A stretch of 64,000 nt of DNA from an uncultured Granulosicoccus sp. (GTDB lineage Bacteria; Pseudomonadota; Gammaproteobacteria; Granulosicoccales; Granulosicoccaceae): contig CANMQI010000003.1 in the NCBI GenBank assembly GCA_947499955.1, positions 1 to 64,000 of the forward strand, in the 5' to 3' direction. The notes below the pieces were generated by a model. That model had not been told where the DNA came from. It ran no database searches and saw nothing but the letters and a program-made list of their open reading frames with translations. A program made the position numbers and the translations under genes. Position 1 is the stretch's first letter. Every line of letters starts with the position of its first letter. Of this stretch, positions 45,659-55,424 are shown piece by piece.

Positions 45659-47098
45659 ATGTTCAGCACCTCTACAGCCCTCATCTGGCTGCTTGCGTTC
45701 GCCGCACTGTTCGCCATACCGGGACTGCTCTACGCCCATGGGAAACAGGACAAACTGGACGACTTCCTGGTTGCGCGCAACAGCCAGAGCAGCACGGCGA
45801 CCCTGCTGACACTGCTGGCCACGACCATGGGTACCTGGATTCTGTTCGGCCCGGCACAGGCTGCCACCTGGGGAGGTATTGGCGCCATAAGCGGCTACGC
45901 TCTGGGTGCCTTGGCACCACGGCTTGTCATGATCCCGCTGGGCTGTCGCATCCGTGTACTGATGCCCGAAGGCCACACGCTCACCGAGTTTGTACTCGCT
46001 CGTTACGGACGGGTGATGTACGGCTTCGTGCTGCTCATCACGCTCTTCTATCTGTTCATCAGTCTGAGTGCAGGGCTGACGGCCATTGCCAGGATGGTTG
46101 CCCTGCTGGCACCCGTGCCACTGTGGTTGACCGCCAGTATCGTCATGGGCGCTACGCTGCTGTACACCCTGTATGGCGGGCTTCGGGTTACCATCTTCAC
46201 CGACCGTATACAGATGCTGGTCATACTGCCCTTTCTGGTGCTGTTGATCGGTTTTGGTTGGCACGCCAGCGGAGGATTGACGCCGGCTGTACAAGGCCTG
46301 CAGAAGACAGCACCGCATCTGTTGAACCCGTTGGATATCAACGGCCTGAAATCCGGCCTGACCTTTTTCATCGCAGTCGTGCTGACCGGGCTTTTCCATC
46401 AGGGCACCTGGCAACGAATCTTTGCTGCCCGCGACAACAAGGTCATCCGCAACGGCTTCATTCTCAGCGGTGTACTGAGTTTTCCCATCATCTTCATCAT
46501 GGGCCTGTTCGGCCTGGCATTCGTGGGGCTGGATCTCCCCGGCGATGGGTCTGTTGCCCTGTTCAGCGTGCTGCTCTCGGATGTTCCCCTGTGGTTCGCC
46601 ATCGGCTTGCTACCCTTCGGTCTGGCGCTGATCATGAGCAGCGCCGATTCCACCATCAGTGGGCTTACCAGCATCATGGTGGTAGACCTGCGCCGTTTCC
46701 TGCCTCGCCTGCACAACCAGGACCTGCTGTGCTGGTCGCGTTGGCTGATTCTGTTGCTGTCCTTGCCGGTCTTGTTCGTGGCCGCCCAGGGCTACAGCGT
46801 GCTGTATCTGTTTCTACTGGCGGATCTGCTGTGCTGTGCGGCGGCGTTTCCGGTGTTTTTCGGCTTCTACAATGCCCGCTATGAAAGCTACAACGCCGTA
46901 CTCAGCACACTATCCGGCCTGGTGGCCGGACTGATGATATTCCCACTCCCCGGAGCGCCTGTCACGAACCTGCTGGAGTCCTTCTTGTTGGCATCACTGA
47001 TGCCGGTCGCGGTATCGCTGCTGTTGCTGCTTTTGCCCAAGGGTGCACTCTTCGATTTCACCTTGCTAGCGCAGCGAGTGCGAAAGCTGGAAGGCTAA
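45659..47098 (+). CDS. Sodium:solute symporter, TPP-regulated (ThiV-like)
   Basis: 479 residues with about 12-13 membrane helices of the SSS/PutP family: LLTLLATTMGTWILFGPAQA early, GGIGAISGYALGALAPRLVM, and IMSSADSTISGLTSIMVVD with sodium-site Ser/Asp residues. ATG 45659 has AGGA 9 nt upstream; a longer frame beginning at 45497 lies inside the riboswitch and is spurious. Riboswitch control implies import of thiamine, its pyrimidine or a derivative. TPP-regulated PutP-family proteins have been named ThiV by comparative genomics; specificity here is inference. Confidence 0.88.
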   Translation: MFSTSTALIWLLAFAALFAIPGLLYAHGKQDKLDDFLVARNSQSSTATLLTLLATTMGTWILFGPAQAATWGGIGAISGYALGALAPRLVMIPLGCRIRVLMPEGHTLTEFVLARYGRVMYGFVLLITLFYLFISLSAGLTAIARMVALLAPVPLWLTASIVMGATLLYTLYGGLRVTIFTDRIQMLVILPFLVLLIGFGWHASGGLTPAVQGLQKTAPHLLNPLDINGLKSGLTFFIAVVLTGLFHQGTWQRIFAARDNKVIRNGFILSGVLSFPIIFIMGLFGLAFVGLDLPGDGSVALFSVLLSDVPLWFAIGLLPFGLALIMSSADSTISGLTSIMVVDLRRFLPRLHNQDLLCWSRWLILLLSLPVLFVAAQGYSVLYLFLLADLLCCAAAFPVFFGFYNARYESYNAVLSTLSGLVAGLMIFPLPGAPVTNLLESFLLASLMPVAVSLLLLLLPKGALFDFTLLAQRVRKLEG

Positions 47099-47156
47099 GG
47101 GATTGTCAGCCTCGGAACTCAGTAACGTCGGAATTGCCATGGGTCATGACTCTTCA

Positions 47157-48083
47157 TCAGCCATAAATGATGCTGAGCCCCAGAAATACCGACGTCAAGA
47201 GCGTAGCTCCGACGTTCATCCCCAGATAGGGCAATAGCCTGCCCAACGATGTCCCGTGTCGTGCGATACCGAAGAACACCATGACAGCAATTCCCATCGG
47301 GAACAGGCAGACGATACTCAGCTCGGGGAACATGCCTGTCAGAATGCCCAATACGATGACGCCGCAGGTAGCCATGACGGTATTGCCGTACAACATGATG
47401 CCCTTGCGCTCACCGTAAACGATGGAAAAATGACGCCGTCCGACACTTCTGTCCGCGGCGATATCGGGATACTGGTTGAGCAGCAGGAGGTTATTGACAA
47501 GAAAAAAGGGAACCAGCGAGACAATGCCTGCCTGAATCGAGTACTCGCCAGTGAGCACCACATGCGTTCCCATGACGATCAACGGACCAAAACCGATGCC
47601 CGGCGCCATCAGACACAGAATGGGATGCTGGTTCAACCACTGCGTATAGGTCAGGATGATGAGAACACCGATGATCCCCAGGGGTAAAATCAGCAGACCC
47701 ACACTGAACAGAAACCAGAGGCCAATGATGAGAGTGACAAGCAGACTGCCCACCGCCCCGTAAAGCACTGCTTGCGCTGCTTGCGGATTAGCGACCAGGC
47801 CACCACTACCACCGCTGAAGGGCGTCTTGATGGTTTTCGCATCCAGACCACTCTTGAAATCGTGGTACTCGTTGAACAGGTTCACGCTGATATGCGCAAG
47901 CAAGGCACCAACCAGCGCCAGCAACAGATCCGTGTATGAAATCCGCAAGGAACTGACCAGGGCTGTGGCATATCCCAGAAAAACACTGACCGGCGTCAAT
48001 ACCAGAAAAGGGACCCGCATGGACCTGACGAAAGAGTGCAGCATACGACTGGCAAACCTGAAGGTATCTGAGTATGCAAACAT
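47157..48083 (-). CDS. UbiA-family prenyltransferase
   Basis: About 308 residues, 8-9 membrane helices. The two Asp-rich motifs are HISVNLFNEYHDFKSGLD and LNQYPDIAADRSVGRRHF, which bind Mg2+ and the prenyl diphosphate. The family attaches isoprenoids to aromatic acceptors (MenA, UbiA and relatives). The specific acceptor is not clear; a MenA-like branch is plausible. The start is uncertain: ATG 48083 or 48044 (MLHSFVRSMR) fit better than the frame opening at 48155. Downstream of the histidine kinase on the same strand. Confidence 0.85.
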   Translation of the reverse strand: MFAYSDTFRFASRMLHSFVRSMRVPFLVLTPVSVFLGYATALVSSLRISYTDLLLALVGALLAHISVNLFNEYHDFKSGLDAKTIKTPFSGGSGGLVANPQAAQAVLYGAVGSLLVTLIIGLWFLFSVGLLILPLGIIGVLIILTYTQWLNQHPILCLMAPGIGFGPLIVMGTHVVLTGEYSIQAGIVSLVPFFLVNNLLLLNQYPDIAADRSVGRRHFSIVYGERKGIMLYGNTVMATCGVIVLGILTGMFPELSIVCLFPMGIAVMVFFGIARHGTSLGRLLPYLGMNVGATLLTSVFLGLSIIYG

Positions 48084-48160
48084 GCTACAACAGGGGCATG
48101 GCAAAGTCTGGCGTGACCATCGGGTCATACGCCAGCCCCGTACCTGCCCCTGCACGCGCC

Positions 48161-50419
48161 TCAGATTGTTTCCAGATCGCCCTCTACAGTTGCCGTCTCG
48201 GCCTCCACCTGCTCGACCAGCGCCTGCGCCAGCTCATTCAGACGGAAAGGCTTTTGCAGAAAAACCACCCCTTCATCGATGGTGCCATTGTGAATAACGG
48301 AGTTTTCGGTGAACCCGGACATGAAAATCGTCTTCACGTTCGGCAGCTGCCTGGAAAGTTTCTCCGATAAGCGGCGGCCATCGGTATCGCCCGGCAGTAT
48401 GATATCGGAGAGAATCACGTCCACCCGGTCCAGACTTCCCGCCAGAGCCAGTGAGGAGGGTTCGTCAAATGCCGAATAGACCACGCAGCCCAGTGATTCG
48501 ACCTGACTGCTGATGACCTTTCGCAGCTGCTCGTTATCCTCGATGATGAACACCCGCAAGCCCGCCAGTCTGGATCGATGATCGGACGGCACGACTGACA
48601 CTTTCCTGGCAATTTCTTGCTGGGCTTTTGGCAGATACAACCTGATGGTAGTGCCGTGCCCTTCTTCGGAATATATCTTGAAGTGGCCTTTGGACTGTTT
48701 TGCAAAACCAAAGGCCATCGATAGACCCAGACCTGTTCCCTCGCCGACGGCCTTGGTCGTGAAAAATGGTTCGATGCACTGCCGGACCACGTCCGGACTC
48801 ATGCCGTGGCCGGAATCGGTGACCGACAGACAGACATAATTACCCGGTACCACTTCCATGTTGGATCGGGCATAGCTCGAATCCAGCCTTGCATTACTGC
48901 ACTCGATGCTCAGAGTACCACCGTGTGGCATGGCATCGCGTGCATTGACAACCAGGTTCAGCAACACCGCCTCCAGTTGCGCCTGATCCGCCATGGTTGT
49001 CCATAGTCCGGCATCACAGATGATTTCCAGATCAATGGTCGAGCCTGCCGAGGTGCGAATCAACGGGGTCGACTCTCTGACCAGCTTGCCCACATCCAGC
49101 ACCACTGGCGACATCGGCTGCTTGCGAGCAAATGCCAGCAACTGCTGGGTCAACCTGGCACCTCGGCTGACCGCTTCCAATGCCGTGTTGTTATGGCAGA
49201 GGACAACCGGGTTTTCGGTACTGCTACTGGAAAACTCCAGATTACCGGATATGACGGCCAGGATATTGTTGAAGTCATGCGCCACGCCACCGGTCAGGTT
49301 TCCAATGGCCTTGTTCTTCTGTGATTGCGAGAGCATCTCATGATTGATCTGCTCGTGAGTCACATCCTGCGCAATCACATCGATGGCCACCAATTCATCG
49401 TTTTCATCGTACTTGCCTACGAAATACTGTTTGAAATACAGGAATTCGCCATCGTCGAAGTTGAGGCGAAGGGTCACGATCTCGGGGCTTCCTCCGATCA
49501 CTCTGGAACGGGCCTCCATCGCCTGCTCGAAAGACTCCTTGTCCAGCAGCTTTTCAGCCACATCCTTGATGATATTCAGATCCAGCATTTCATCGACAGT
49601 CTTGCGAAGTAGAGCGGCATAATTCTCATCGCAGGCCAGCGGTCTCGTCAGAGTCGGATCGAAGGTGCAGAAGGCAAGCCCCGCCAGATGAGCCGCTGAG
49701 GCAAGCCTCTGCGCACCATCTTCCATGCTCTCTCTGGCTGTCAGCAAATTGCTGCGCATGGCAAGGATCGACTCGACCAGATCGTCCAGCTCGTCCGTTT
49801 TATCGCTCCCGGCATTGCGCTGCAGATCGATATGCCGATCATGCGAGCGATCGGGGTTACGCAGCCGTTCAGAGAGCGAGGCCAGCGGATTGAAGGCTAT
49901 GCGGTTGAACTGGCGTATGATCAACCAGGTAACAAATGCGGTCGAGATAAGGAAGATGGCAATCAGCCCCAGCGCGTTTCTCGACACCAGTGCCCAGACC
50001 GCACCCTTGTTCGCCTCGATGGTCAGATGCCCCAGCGTCTCGATGCCACCTCTGCCGTCGTCATGCGTCAGCAGATACTCAGCCTTTATCAGCTCGCTGG
50101 TACCATTGGGCGAATCGCCCTGACTGATCAGCTGCCCGGATTGATCAACGACATAAGCTCTCTGGATGCTTTCATGATCGATGAAACCACGCAGATTGGC
50201 ACTGACGGCGTCCAGATCGAATTCCCAGAGATAAGTCTCCAGAGCGGCTCGGTGTTCCTGGCCGATGCTTTGCACCCGCTCCTTCAATTGATGGACCGAT
50301 AGCTGGTAACTGACATAGGTGGTCGCAACGACGGCGATCGTCAATGCTGAAAGCATGGGAACAACCGTGGACTTTATCGCCTTGGCGGCAATTCTGGAAA
50401 CAAGCTTGTTCTGACTCAC
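48161..50419 (-). CDS. Hybrid sensor histidine kinase with receiver domain
   Basis: About 752 residues. Two membrane helices (near 20-45 and 155-175) flank a periplasmic segment. A HAMP-like linker and a PAS-like domain (about 250-360) come next, then the phospho-acceptor box GGVAHDFNNILAVISGNLEF with His381. The ATPase domain has VVNARDAMPHGGTL, SVTDSGHGMSPD and GEGTGLGLSMAFGFAKQS. A C-terminal receiver has Asp672 in VILSDIILPGDTDG. GTG 50419 sits directly after the upstream stop; ATG 50470 is also in frame but lacks a ribosome site. It probably receives a signal through the binding protein encoded just upstream. Confidence 0.87.
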   Translation of the reverse strand: MSQNKLVSRIAAKAIKSTVVPMLSALTIAVVATTYVSYQLSVHQLKERVQSIGQEHRAALETYLWEFDLDAVSANLRGFIDHESIQRAYVVDQSGQLISQGDSPNGTSELIKAEYLLTHDDGRGGIETLGHLTIEANKGAVWALVSRNALGLIAIFLISTAFVTWLIIRQFNRIAFNPLASLSERLRNPDRSHDRHIDLQRNAGSDKTDELDDLVESILAMRSNLLTARESMEDGAQRLASAAHLAGLAFCTFDPTLTRPLACDENYAALLRKTVDEMLDLNIIKDVAEKLLDKESFEQAMEARSRVIGGSPEIVTLRLNFDDGEFLYFKQYFVGKYDENDELVAIDVIAQDVTHEQINHEMLSQSQKNKAIGNLTGGVAHDFNNILAVISGNLEFSSSSTENPVVLCHNNTALEAVSRGARLTQQLLAFARKQPMSPVVLDVGKLVRESTPLIRTSAGSTIDLEIICDAGLWTTMADQAQLEAVLLNLVVNARDAMPHGGTLSIECSNARLDSSYARSNMEVVPGNYVCLSVTDSGHGMSPDVVRQCIEPFFTTKAVGEGTGLGLSMAFGFAKQSKGHFKIYSEEGHGTTIRLYLPKAQQEIARKVSVVPSDHRSRLAGLRVFIIEDNEQLRKVISSQVESLGCVVYSAFDEPSSLALAGSLDRVDVILSDIILPGDTDGRRLSEKLSRQLPNVKTIFMSGFTENSVIHNGTIDEGVVFLQKPFRLNELAQALVEQVEAETATVEGDLETI

Positions 50420-50420
50420 C

Positions 50421-51260
50421 TCACTGATTCTCGAAATCGTAGTCTTGGATGATGGCGGCGTAACTGCCATCCTGCTTCATGCTCTTGATGGCAGAATCAA
50501 TGATCGAATTGATATCAGCGTGGCTTTCGTGCAAGTACAGAAACATGTCCTTGCGCACGGCATAGTCGGTGACTATCAGGTTCTTCATTCCCCGTTCGCG
50601 AGCCATGAAACGTCCGGGAGCCACTGTCATGATGGCAATATCGATCCTGTCTGCTGCCAGCATTTCCATCAGCTGAGTGACCGTTCTTGTAATGGTGACA
50701 TCCTTGCTGTCGGCGAACAGTGACTCGACGAATTTCCATCCTCGAACATGCCCAACACGATACTTGCTGAAATCGTCAAGACTCTTCACCCGAATACCCT
50801 CTCGCGTGTGAAGGCCAGCAACAACGATATCGATGATCGGCTCTGGAACCCGCCTCAATTGGGGATACTGTTCTTCCCTGGCATCCGTTCTTGCCACTTC
50901 GCCGTCAAGCACTCCGGCATCGGCCAGCGCAAGTCCACGGGCAGCGGGCAGTTTCTGTACCTCGAATGCGATCCGCGTCCGGAGGCTTATTTCATGCAGG
51001 ATTCTGTCCAGATAACCCTCACCATCAGGGTTGACTACCGGAGGCAGGTTTGAGGTGGCAAGGCGCAATGTCTGCGTGGCACCAGCGGATTCACTGTAAG
51101 ACAGCGAAGGCAGACTCGCAACCAGCACCAGAATAATGCATCCCGCACATCTGGAATAACGCTGCCCTCTTGCTGGAGCAAACCACCGCCTGAGCGCAAG
51201 CGCATGCAATACAAGCGTTAGCCATACCGGGCTTCTCTCATACAGGGCGCAAATTCGCAC
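50421..51260 (-). CDS. Periplasmic solute-binding (SBP family 3) protein of a sensory pair
   Basis: 279 residues. An N-terminal hydrophobic segment (CIILVLVASLPSLSYS) acts as a signal peptide after an unusually long basic lead. The mature part is a type 2 binding fold: LRLATSNLPPVVN, then GLALADAGVLDGEVARTDAR and VKSLDDFSKYRVGHVRGWK, and a C-terminal DMFLYLHESHADIN. No permease or ATPase is adjacent. The gene overlaps or abuts the hybrid kinase gene, so it probably presents a ligand to the kinase and not to a transporter. GTG 51260 with GGAG upstream is the likely start. Confidence 0.75.
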   Translation of the reverse strand: MRICALYERSPVWLTLVLHALALRRWFAPARGQRYSRCAGCIILVLVASLPSLSYSESAGATQTLRLATSNLPPVVNPDGEGYLDRILHEISLRTRIAFEVQKLPAARGLALADAGVLDGEVARTDAREEQYPQLRRVPEPIIDIVVAGLHTREGIRVKSLDDFSKYRVGHVRGWKFVESLFADSKDVTITRTVTQLMEMLAADRIDIAIMTVAPGRFMARERGMKNLIVTDYAVRKDMFLYLHESHADINSIIDSAIKSMKQDGSYAAIIQDYDFENQ

Positions 51261-51526
51261 AACTTTCGACTCCGGGCCATGGATGGGTCAGTCATGCTAC
51301 CGATTACTCACCTTCTGGAGAGAATGCACCTGACTTACACGTCACTTGAATGGCGTCCGGGAACTCACCAAAAATTCGCTGCCGCCATCCTTGTTTTTCA
51401 AAGTGTAAAGAAAACAGGCCTCAGTAATACAGATGGCAGGTTACATTTTCAGGCCCTGCAACGCAGAAGGAGAAGACAGATGACCCGTCTTCCCCTCTCT
51501 GATCAAGCCTGGCTGAACGGCAAGGC

Positions 51527-53635
51527 TCAGTCCTTCAGTCGTACAATGATGACATCTTTCGCAGCCACCTCGAACTGACCATCACCATAAGAACCTGATT
51601 GCTCCCCCCAGTGCCAGTCGGCATGTGCCAGCTGTCCGTCACCCAGGGAAATCTGGCCTGCCTGAGTAGTCTCACTCGGATTGACTATCCACAGGAAGCG
51701 TCCCTCTCCCTCCTGGAGCCTGACCTGTACTCTTGGATTGCTACACGTCACTTGTAAGGTGATACCAGCCCAATCCATCAGTTTTCTGAAAAACGCGCGA
51801 CTGTCAGGCGTCACATTCCTATGATTGGCGACACTAGGATTGGAGCCGATAATCAAGGCTCGCCCCTTGCCGTGATTGTTTTCGACAACGGCAAGACGAC
51901 CATCTGCAAAGTGCCCCTTGGCCTTGCCTGTGGTCAATGTATAGCTTTGCAGGAACCCACCACAGGTCAATGGCAACCCTTCGAAATCGAACTGATCACG
52001 CTCGGCGATATCGGGCATGAATTCAACCTCGTCTTCACGCACCCCAAAGACCTTGTCAAGGCCCATGTTCGGCTGCACCGTTCCAACCTGACCATGGTCA
52101 CCGAAATACCCTGGGCATGACTCGCAAATCAGTGTGCCCCCGTCGGCCACCCATTGGGAGAGTTGATCAGCCTGCTCCTGCCGGAACATGATCGGATAAG
52201 GAAAATATAAAACACGGTACTTATCTATATCGGTCAGCTGCACCCAATCGACGAGGATGTTGTTCTCAAAGAAGCCCTTGTAGGCTCCAAACATCGCCGC
52301 CTGGTACGTATCGAAGCCACCTTCGGCACTCAGCAGATAATCCCACTCCTGTACCTCCGGCACAACCAACAGACCAACATCACCCTGTACTGCTTGAGCT
52401 TCGAACAGATTTTTCTGCTCAGGCGCATTCGCCCATTTGGCAATACCGCTTACCAGATCGGAACGAGGGGTTCGACTGCCATCCATCCCGTAGGAGCCGA
52501 AGGCACCGAACAGAGGCCCATTTAGCAGTGGACGGTATCGCAGATTCATCATGCCGACCGCCCCACCAGCGAAGGAGCTCATCGACCAGACCCGGATGTC
52601 TCCAGGCTGCGCCACTCGTCCATCTTCCTTGTCGCGACCCAATACCTGAGACTGCATCCACAAGGGCCCCCCCTGTCGTTCGGCATGCCAGAACGGTTTG
52701 CCACGACTGGCGCCACGAACCAGGTCTGACGGAAAGAAGTTACGCCAGGGTTGTGCACCTTGTCGCGCCTGTATCCAGGTAAATCCGTAGGTATCGACCT
52801 TGCTGGCGGCCAACCAGTCGTCCGACCCCCTGGACGCCATGTCTTTTACAAAACCGGCGACACCATGGGCAATGATAGCAGCATCCGGATCGGCAGCCTT
52901 TATCGTATCGATGCGGAACTGCATCTGCTCATAGTTGTTTTCACGGCGAAAATGCATCCAGTCCAGTCCTTCAGCATAGGGATAGAGCACACGCGGCGGT
53001 TCGATATCATCCCAATCGGCATAACTGTAGCGTTGCCAGATCGGAGCTAGCTCATCAAGGCTTCCGTACTTGTCTTTCAACCAGTCACGGTAAGCTGCCA
53101 GAGTATGCTCACTGTAGTCGATATCATCCCCATAGTTGCACTCATTCCAGACATCATAGCCATGTAATCCCGGGTGCCCGCGATAACGCGAAGCCAGCTC
53201 TGTCAGGAAATTTCGCGCCGCTTCACGAACTTCCGGATGATTGAATGTCATTACGCCAGAGCCACTGCCGTTGTGCATACCAAATCCCGCAGTCGCCGAA
53301 GACGGTCCCATAACGGAGCAGAGTCTGCTGCCATCGGCACGCACCTGAACCGCATCCGGATACCGTCGAACCATCCAGTCCGGGGTTGTCATCGAAAACT
53401 CTGCGATGATTGTCTGAATGCCGTTCTCCGCTGCCAGATCAAGTTGACGGTCATAGTCACCCCAATCAAAGACGCCAGGCTTGCGTTCGATCGCATTCCA
53501 CATGGCCCAATGCCGAAACGTATTCAACCCATCTTCCGCTGCGATGCCGTAATCACGCGTCCAGTCCTCCCTTGGCGGATTGGATTTCCGAAAGTAGACA
53601 GCGCCGAAGGGGACTTGCTTGCTGGATGAGGACAT
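51527..53635 (-). CDS. GH42 beta-galactosidase
   Basis: 702 residues with the GH42 three-domain layout: barrel (about 1-385), trimerisation domain (about 390-600) and C-terminal beta-domain. The acid/base is Glu165 in GYDVWNECNYGDD, and the nucleophile is Glu319 in KPFWHAERQGG. No signal peptide, so it acts in the cytoplasm on imported beta-galactosides. The same family also contains alpha-L-arabinopyranosidases. ATG 53635 has AGGAG about 11 nt upstream; the frame extending to 53689 would overlap the ATPase stop. Last gene of the LacI-controlled operon. Confidence 0.93.
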   Translation of the reverse strand: MSSSSKQVPFGAVYFRKSNPPREDWTRDYGIAAEDGLNTFRHWAMWNAIERKPGVFDWGDYDRQLDLAAENGIQTIIAEFSMTTPDWMVRRYPDAVQVRADGSRLCSVMGPSSATAGFGMHNGSGSGVMTFNHPEVREAARNFLTELASRYRGHPGLHGYDVWNECNYGDDIDYSEHTLAAYRDWLKDKYGSLDELAPIWQRYSYADWDDIEPPRVLYPYAEGLDWMHFRRENNYEQMQFRIDTIKAADPDAAIIAHGVAGFVKDMASRGSDDWLAASKVDTYGFTWIQARQGAQPWRNFFPSDLVRGASRGKPFWHAERQGGPLWMQSQVLGRDKEDGRVAQPGDIRVWSMSSFAGGAVGMMNLRYRPLLNGPLFGAFGSYGMDGSRTPRSDLVSGIAKWANAPEQKNLFEAQAVQGDVGLLVVPEVQEWDYLLSAEGGFDTYQAAMFGAYKGFFENNILVDWVQLTDIDKYRVLYFPYPIMFRQEQADQLSQWVADGGTLICESCPGYFGDHGQVGTVQPNMGLDKVFGVREDEVEFMPDIAERDQFDFEGLPLTCGGFLQSYTLTTGKAKGHFADGRLAVVENNHGKGRALIIGSNPSVANHRNVTPDSRAFFRKLMDWAGITLQVTCSNPRVQVRLQEGEGRFLWIVNPSETTQAGQISLGDGQLAHADWHWGEQSGSYGDGQFEVAAKDVIIVRLKD

Positions 53636-53685
53636 AGAACTACGATGCTCCTGGAAGTGGGCGCCGGATTGCGCAGGACAGTGGA

Positions 53686-55416
53686 TCAACTGCTGATGAA
53701 GCGAGTACGGTTGATCATGCGTTTGTGTCGAGGGTCGGGATTAGGCACCGCAGAGATGAGACTCTGGGTATACGGGTCTTGCGGAGCCGTACAGATCATC
53801 TCCGCATCACCCTGTTCGACAATCCTGCCGTGATGCATGACCAGCACCCGATCGCAGAAATAGCGAACCACCGAGATATCGTGAGCGATGAACAGAAAGC
53901 TCAGCCCCAGGCGCTTCTGCAGATCGATCAGAAGATCAAGTATCTGCGCGCGAATCGAGACGTCCAGCGCCGAGGTTGCCTCGTCCGCAATGATGACCCG
54001 TGGGTTCAGAGCCAATGCACGGGCAATGGAGAAACGTTGTCGCTGGCCTCCCGAGAAGGCATGGGGGTAGCGTTCCATGGCTGATCTTTCCATGCCGACC
54101 AATTCAAGCAGTTCCGCTACGCGAGCGTCCAGCTCGGCACCTTTCATGCCGTTGTTGACAACCAACGGTTCACCCACGATCTGCTTGATGGTCATGCGCG
54201 GGTTCAATGAGGCAAAGGGGTCCTGAAAGATCAGCCGAACATCACGATGAAATCGCGTAAGGGCTTTCCTGTTCATCCGCGTGACATCGGCCATCTGCCC
54301 CTGTGCATCCCGGTACATGACCTGACCTGCAGTCGGTTCGATGATGCGCAGGATCATGCGCCCCAGTGTGGTCTTACCGGAGCCACTCTCGCCCACGATG
54401 CCAAGATTCTCGCCCGGATACAGATCGAATGATGCGCCCTCCACCGCTTTGGTGGAATGCAGCTCCTTGCCACGCCAATTGACGATACCAAAGGACTTTC
54501 CTAGACCACTCACCGACAACATGGGCGAGTCATCATCCAGCTGACGTGATGCCCGTGCTTCTGCGGGACGTTCCAGGCGCATGGTCGACGCCAGCAGAGA
54601 CTGGGCATAAGCGGTCTTCGGAGCATGAAAGATATCATCCACCGCACCGCCCTCCACCAGACGCCCGAAGCGCATGACGGCAACCTCATCAGCCACCTCT
54701 GCAACCAGCCCCAGATCATGCGTGATCAGAAGCAGTGCCATGCCTCGGGACTCCTGCAAGCGCTTCAACAGATCCATGATCTCGGCCTGTGTGGTGACAT
54801 CCAGTGCCGTTGTCGGCTCATCCGCAATCAGTACATCGGGGTTGCAGGCCAGCGCCATGGCAATCATGGCTCGCTGGCGCATTCCCCCTGAAAATTCATA
54901 GGTATAGCGTCTTGCCATTTCGGCAGGATTCTTGATTTCAACCTGTTCAAGCAGTTTGGTGGTGCTTTCCATCGCCGTTTTCTTGGTCCCCCCATGGTGC
55001 AGGCGTATGGCCTCGGCAATCTGGGAACCGATGGTATGTACCGGCGACAGGCTGCTCATCGGCTCCTGAAATATCAAGGCAATGCGTCGCCCACGAATTT
55101 TCCTGATCGCCTCGCTCTTCGGATCGAGGTCCGTCAGGACGACATCACTATTCTCGGAATGCAGGGTGATCCGGCCACTCGTCTGGCGAGCCTGGCTGTC
55201 GAGCAAACGCATGATCGAACGGGTTGTCACACTTTTGCCGGAACCACTCTCACCGACCAGAGCCAGGGTCTGCCCTCGATACAGCGAGAAAGACACATCG
55301 CGAACGGCATGCAGGATATGCGTGCGCAGATGAAAATCTACCGAAAGTTTCTCGACGCTCAAGGCAAGCGACTTCTTGTTGCTTGTACGAGATTCAGTGC
55401 AGGATTCAGTAATCAT
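53686..55416 (-). CDS. ABC transporter ATPase with two fused nucleotide-binding domains (OppDF/GsiA type)
   Basis: About 576 residues. Two complete ATPase cassettes are present: Walker A GESGSGKSVTTRS near 55 and GESGSGKTTLGRM near 345; signatures FSGGMRQRAMIAMALACNPD and FSGGQRQRFSIARALALNPR. The C-terminal oligopeptide/dipeptide extension follows each. It energises the oligosaccharide (or peptide) importer with the two upstream permeases. ATG 55416 is preferred; a TTG at 55428 overlaps the permease stop. Confidence 0.93.
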   Translation of the reverse strand: MITESCTESRTSNKKSLALSVEKLSVDFHLRTHILHAVRDVSFSLYRGQTLALVGESGSGKSVTTRSIMRLLDSQARQTSGRITLHSENSDVVLTDLDPKSEAIRKIRGRRIALIFQEPMSSLSPVHTIGSQIAEAIRLHHGGTKKTAMESTTKLLEQVEIKNPAEMARRYTYEFSGGMRQRAMIAMALACNPDVLIADEPTTALDVTTQAEIMDLLKRLQESRGMALLLITHDLGLVAEVADEVAVMRFGRLVEGGAVDDIFHAPKTAYAQSLLASTMRLERPAEARASRQLDDDSPMLSVSGLGKSFGIVNWRGKELHSTKAVEGASFDLYPGENLGIVGESGSGKTTLGRMILRIIEPTAGQVMYRDAQGQMADVTRMNRKALTRFHRDVRLIFQDPFASLNPRMTIKQIVGEPLVVNNGMKGAELDARVAELLELVGMERSAMERYPHAFSGGQRQRFSIARALALNPRVIIADEATSALDVSIRAQILDLLIDLQKRLGLSFLFIAHDISVVRYFCDRVLVMHHGRIVEQGDAEMICTAPQDPYTQSLISAVPNPDPRHKRMINRTRFISS

Positions 55417-55424
55417 AGCCAAGC

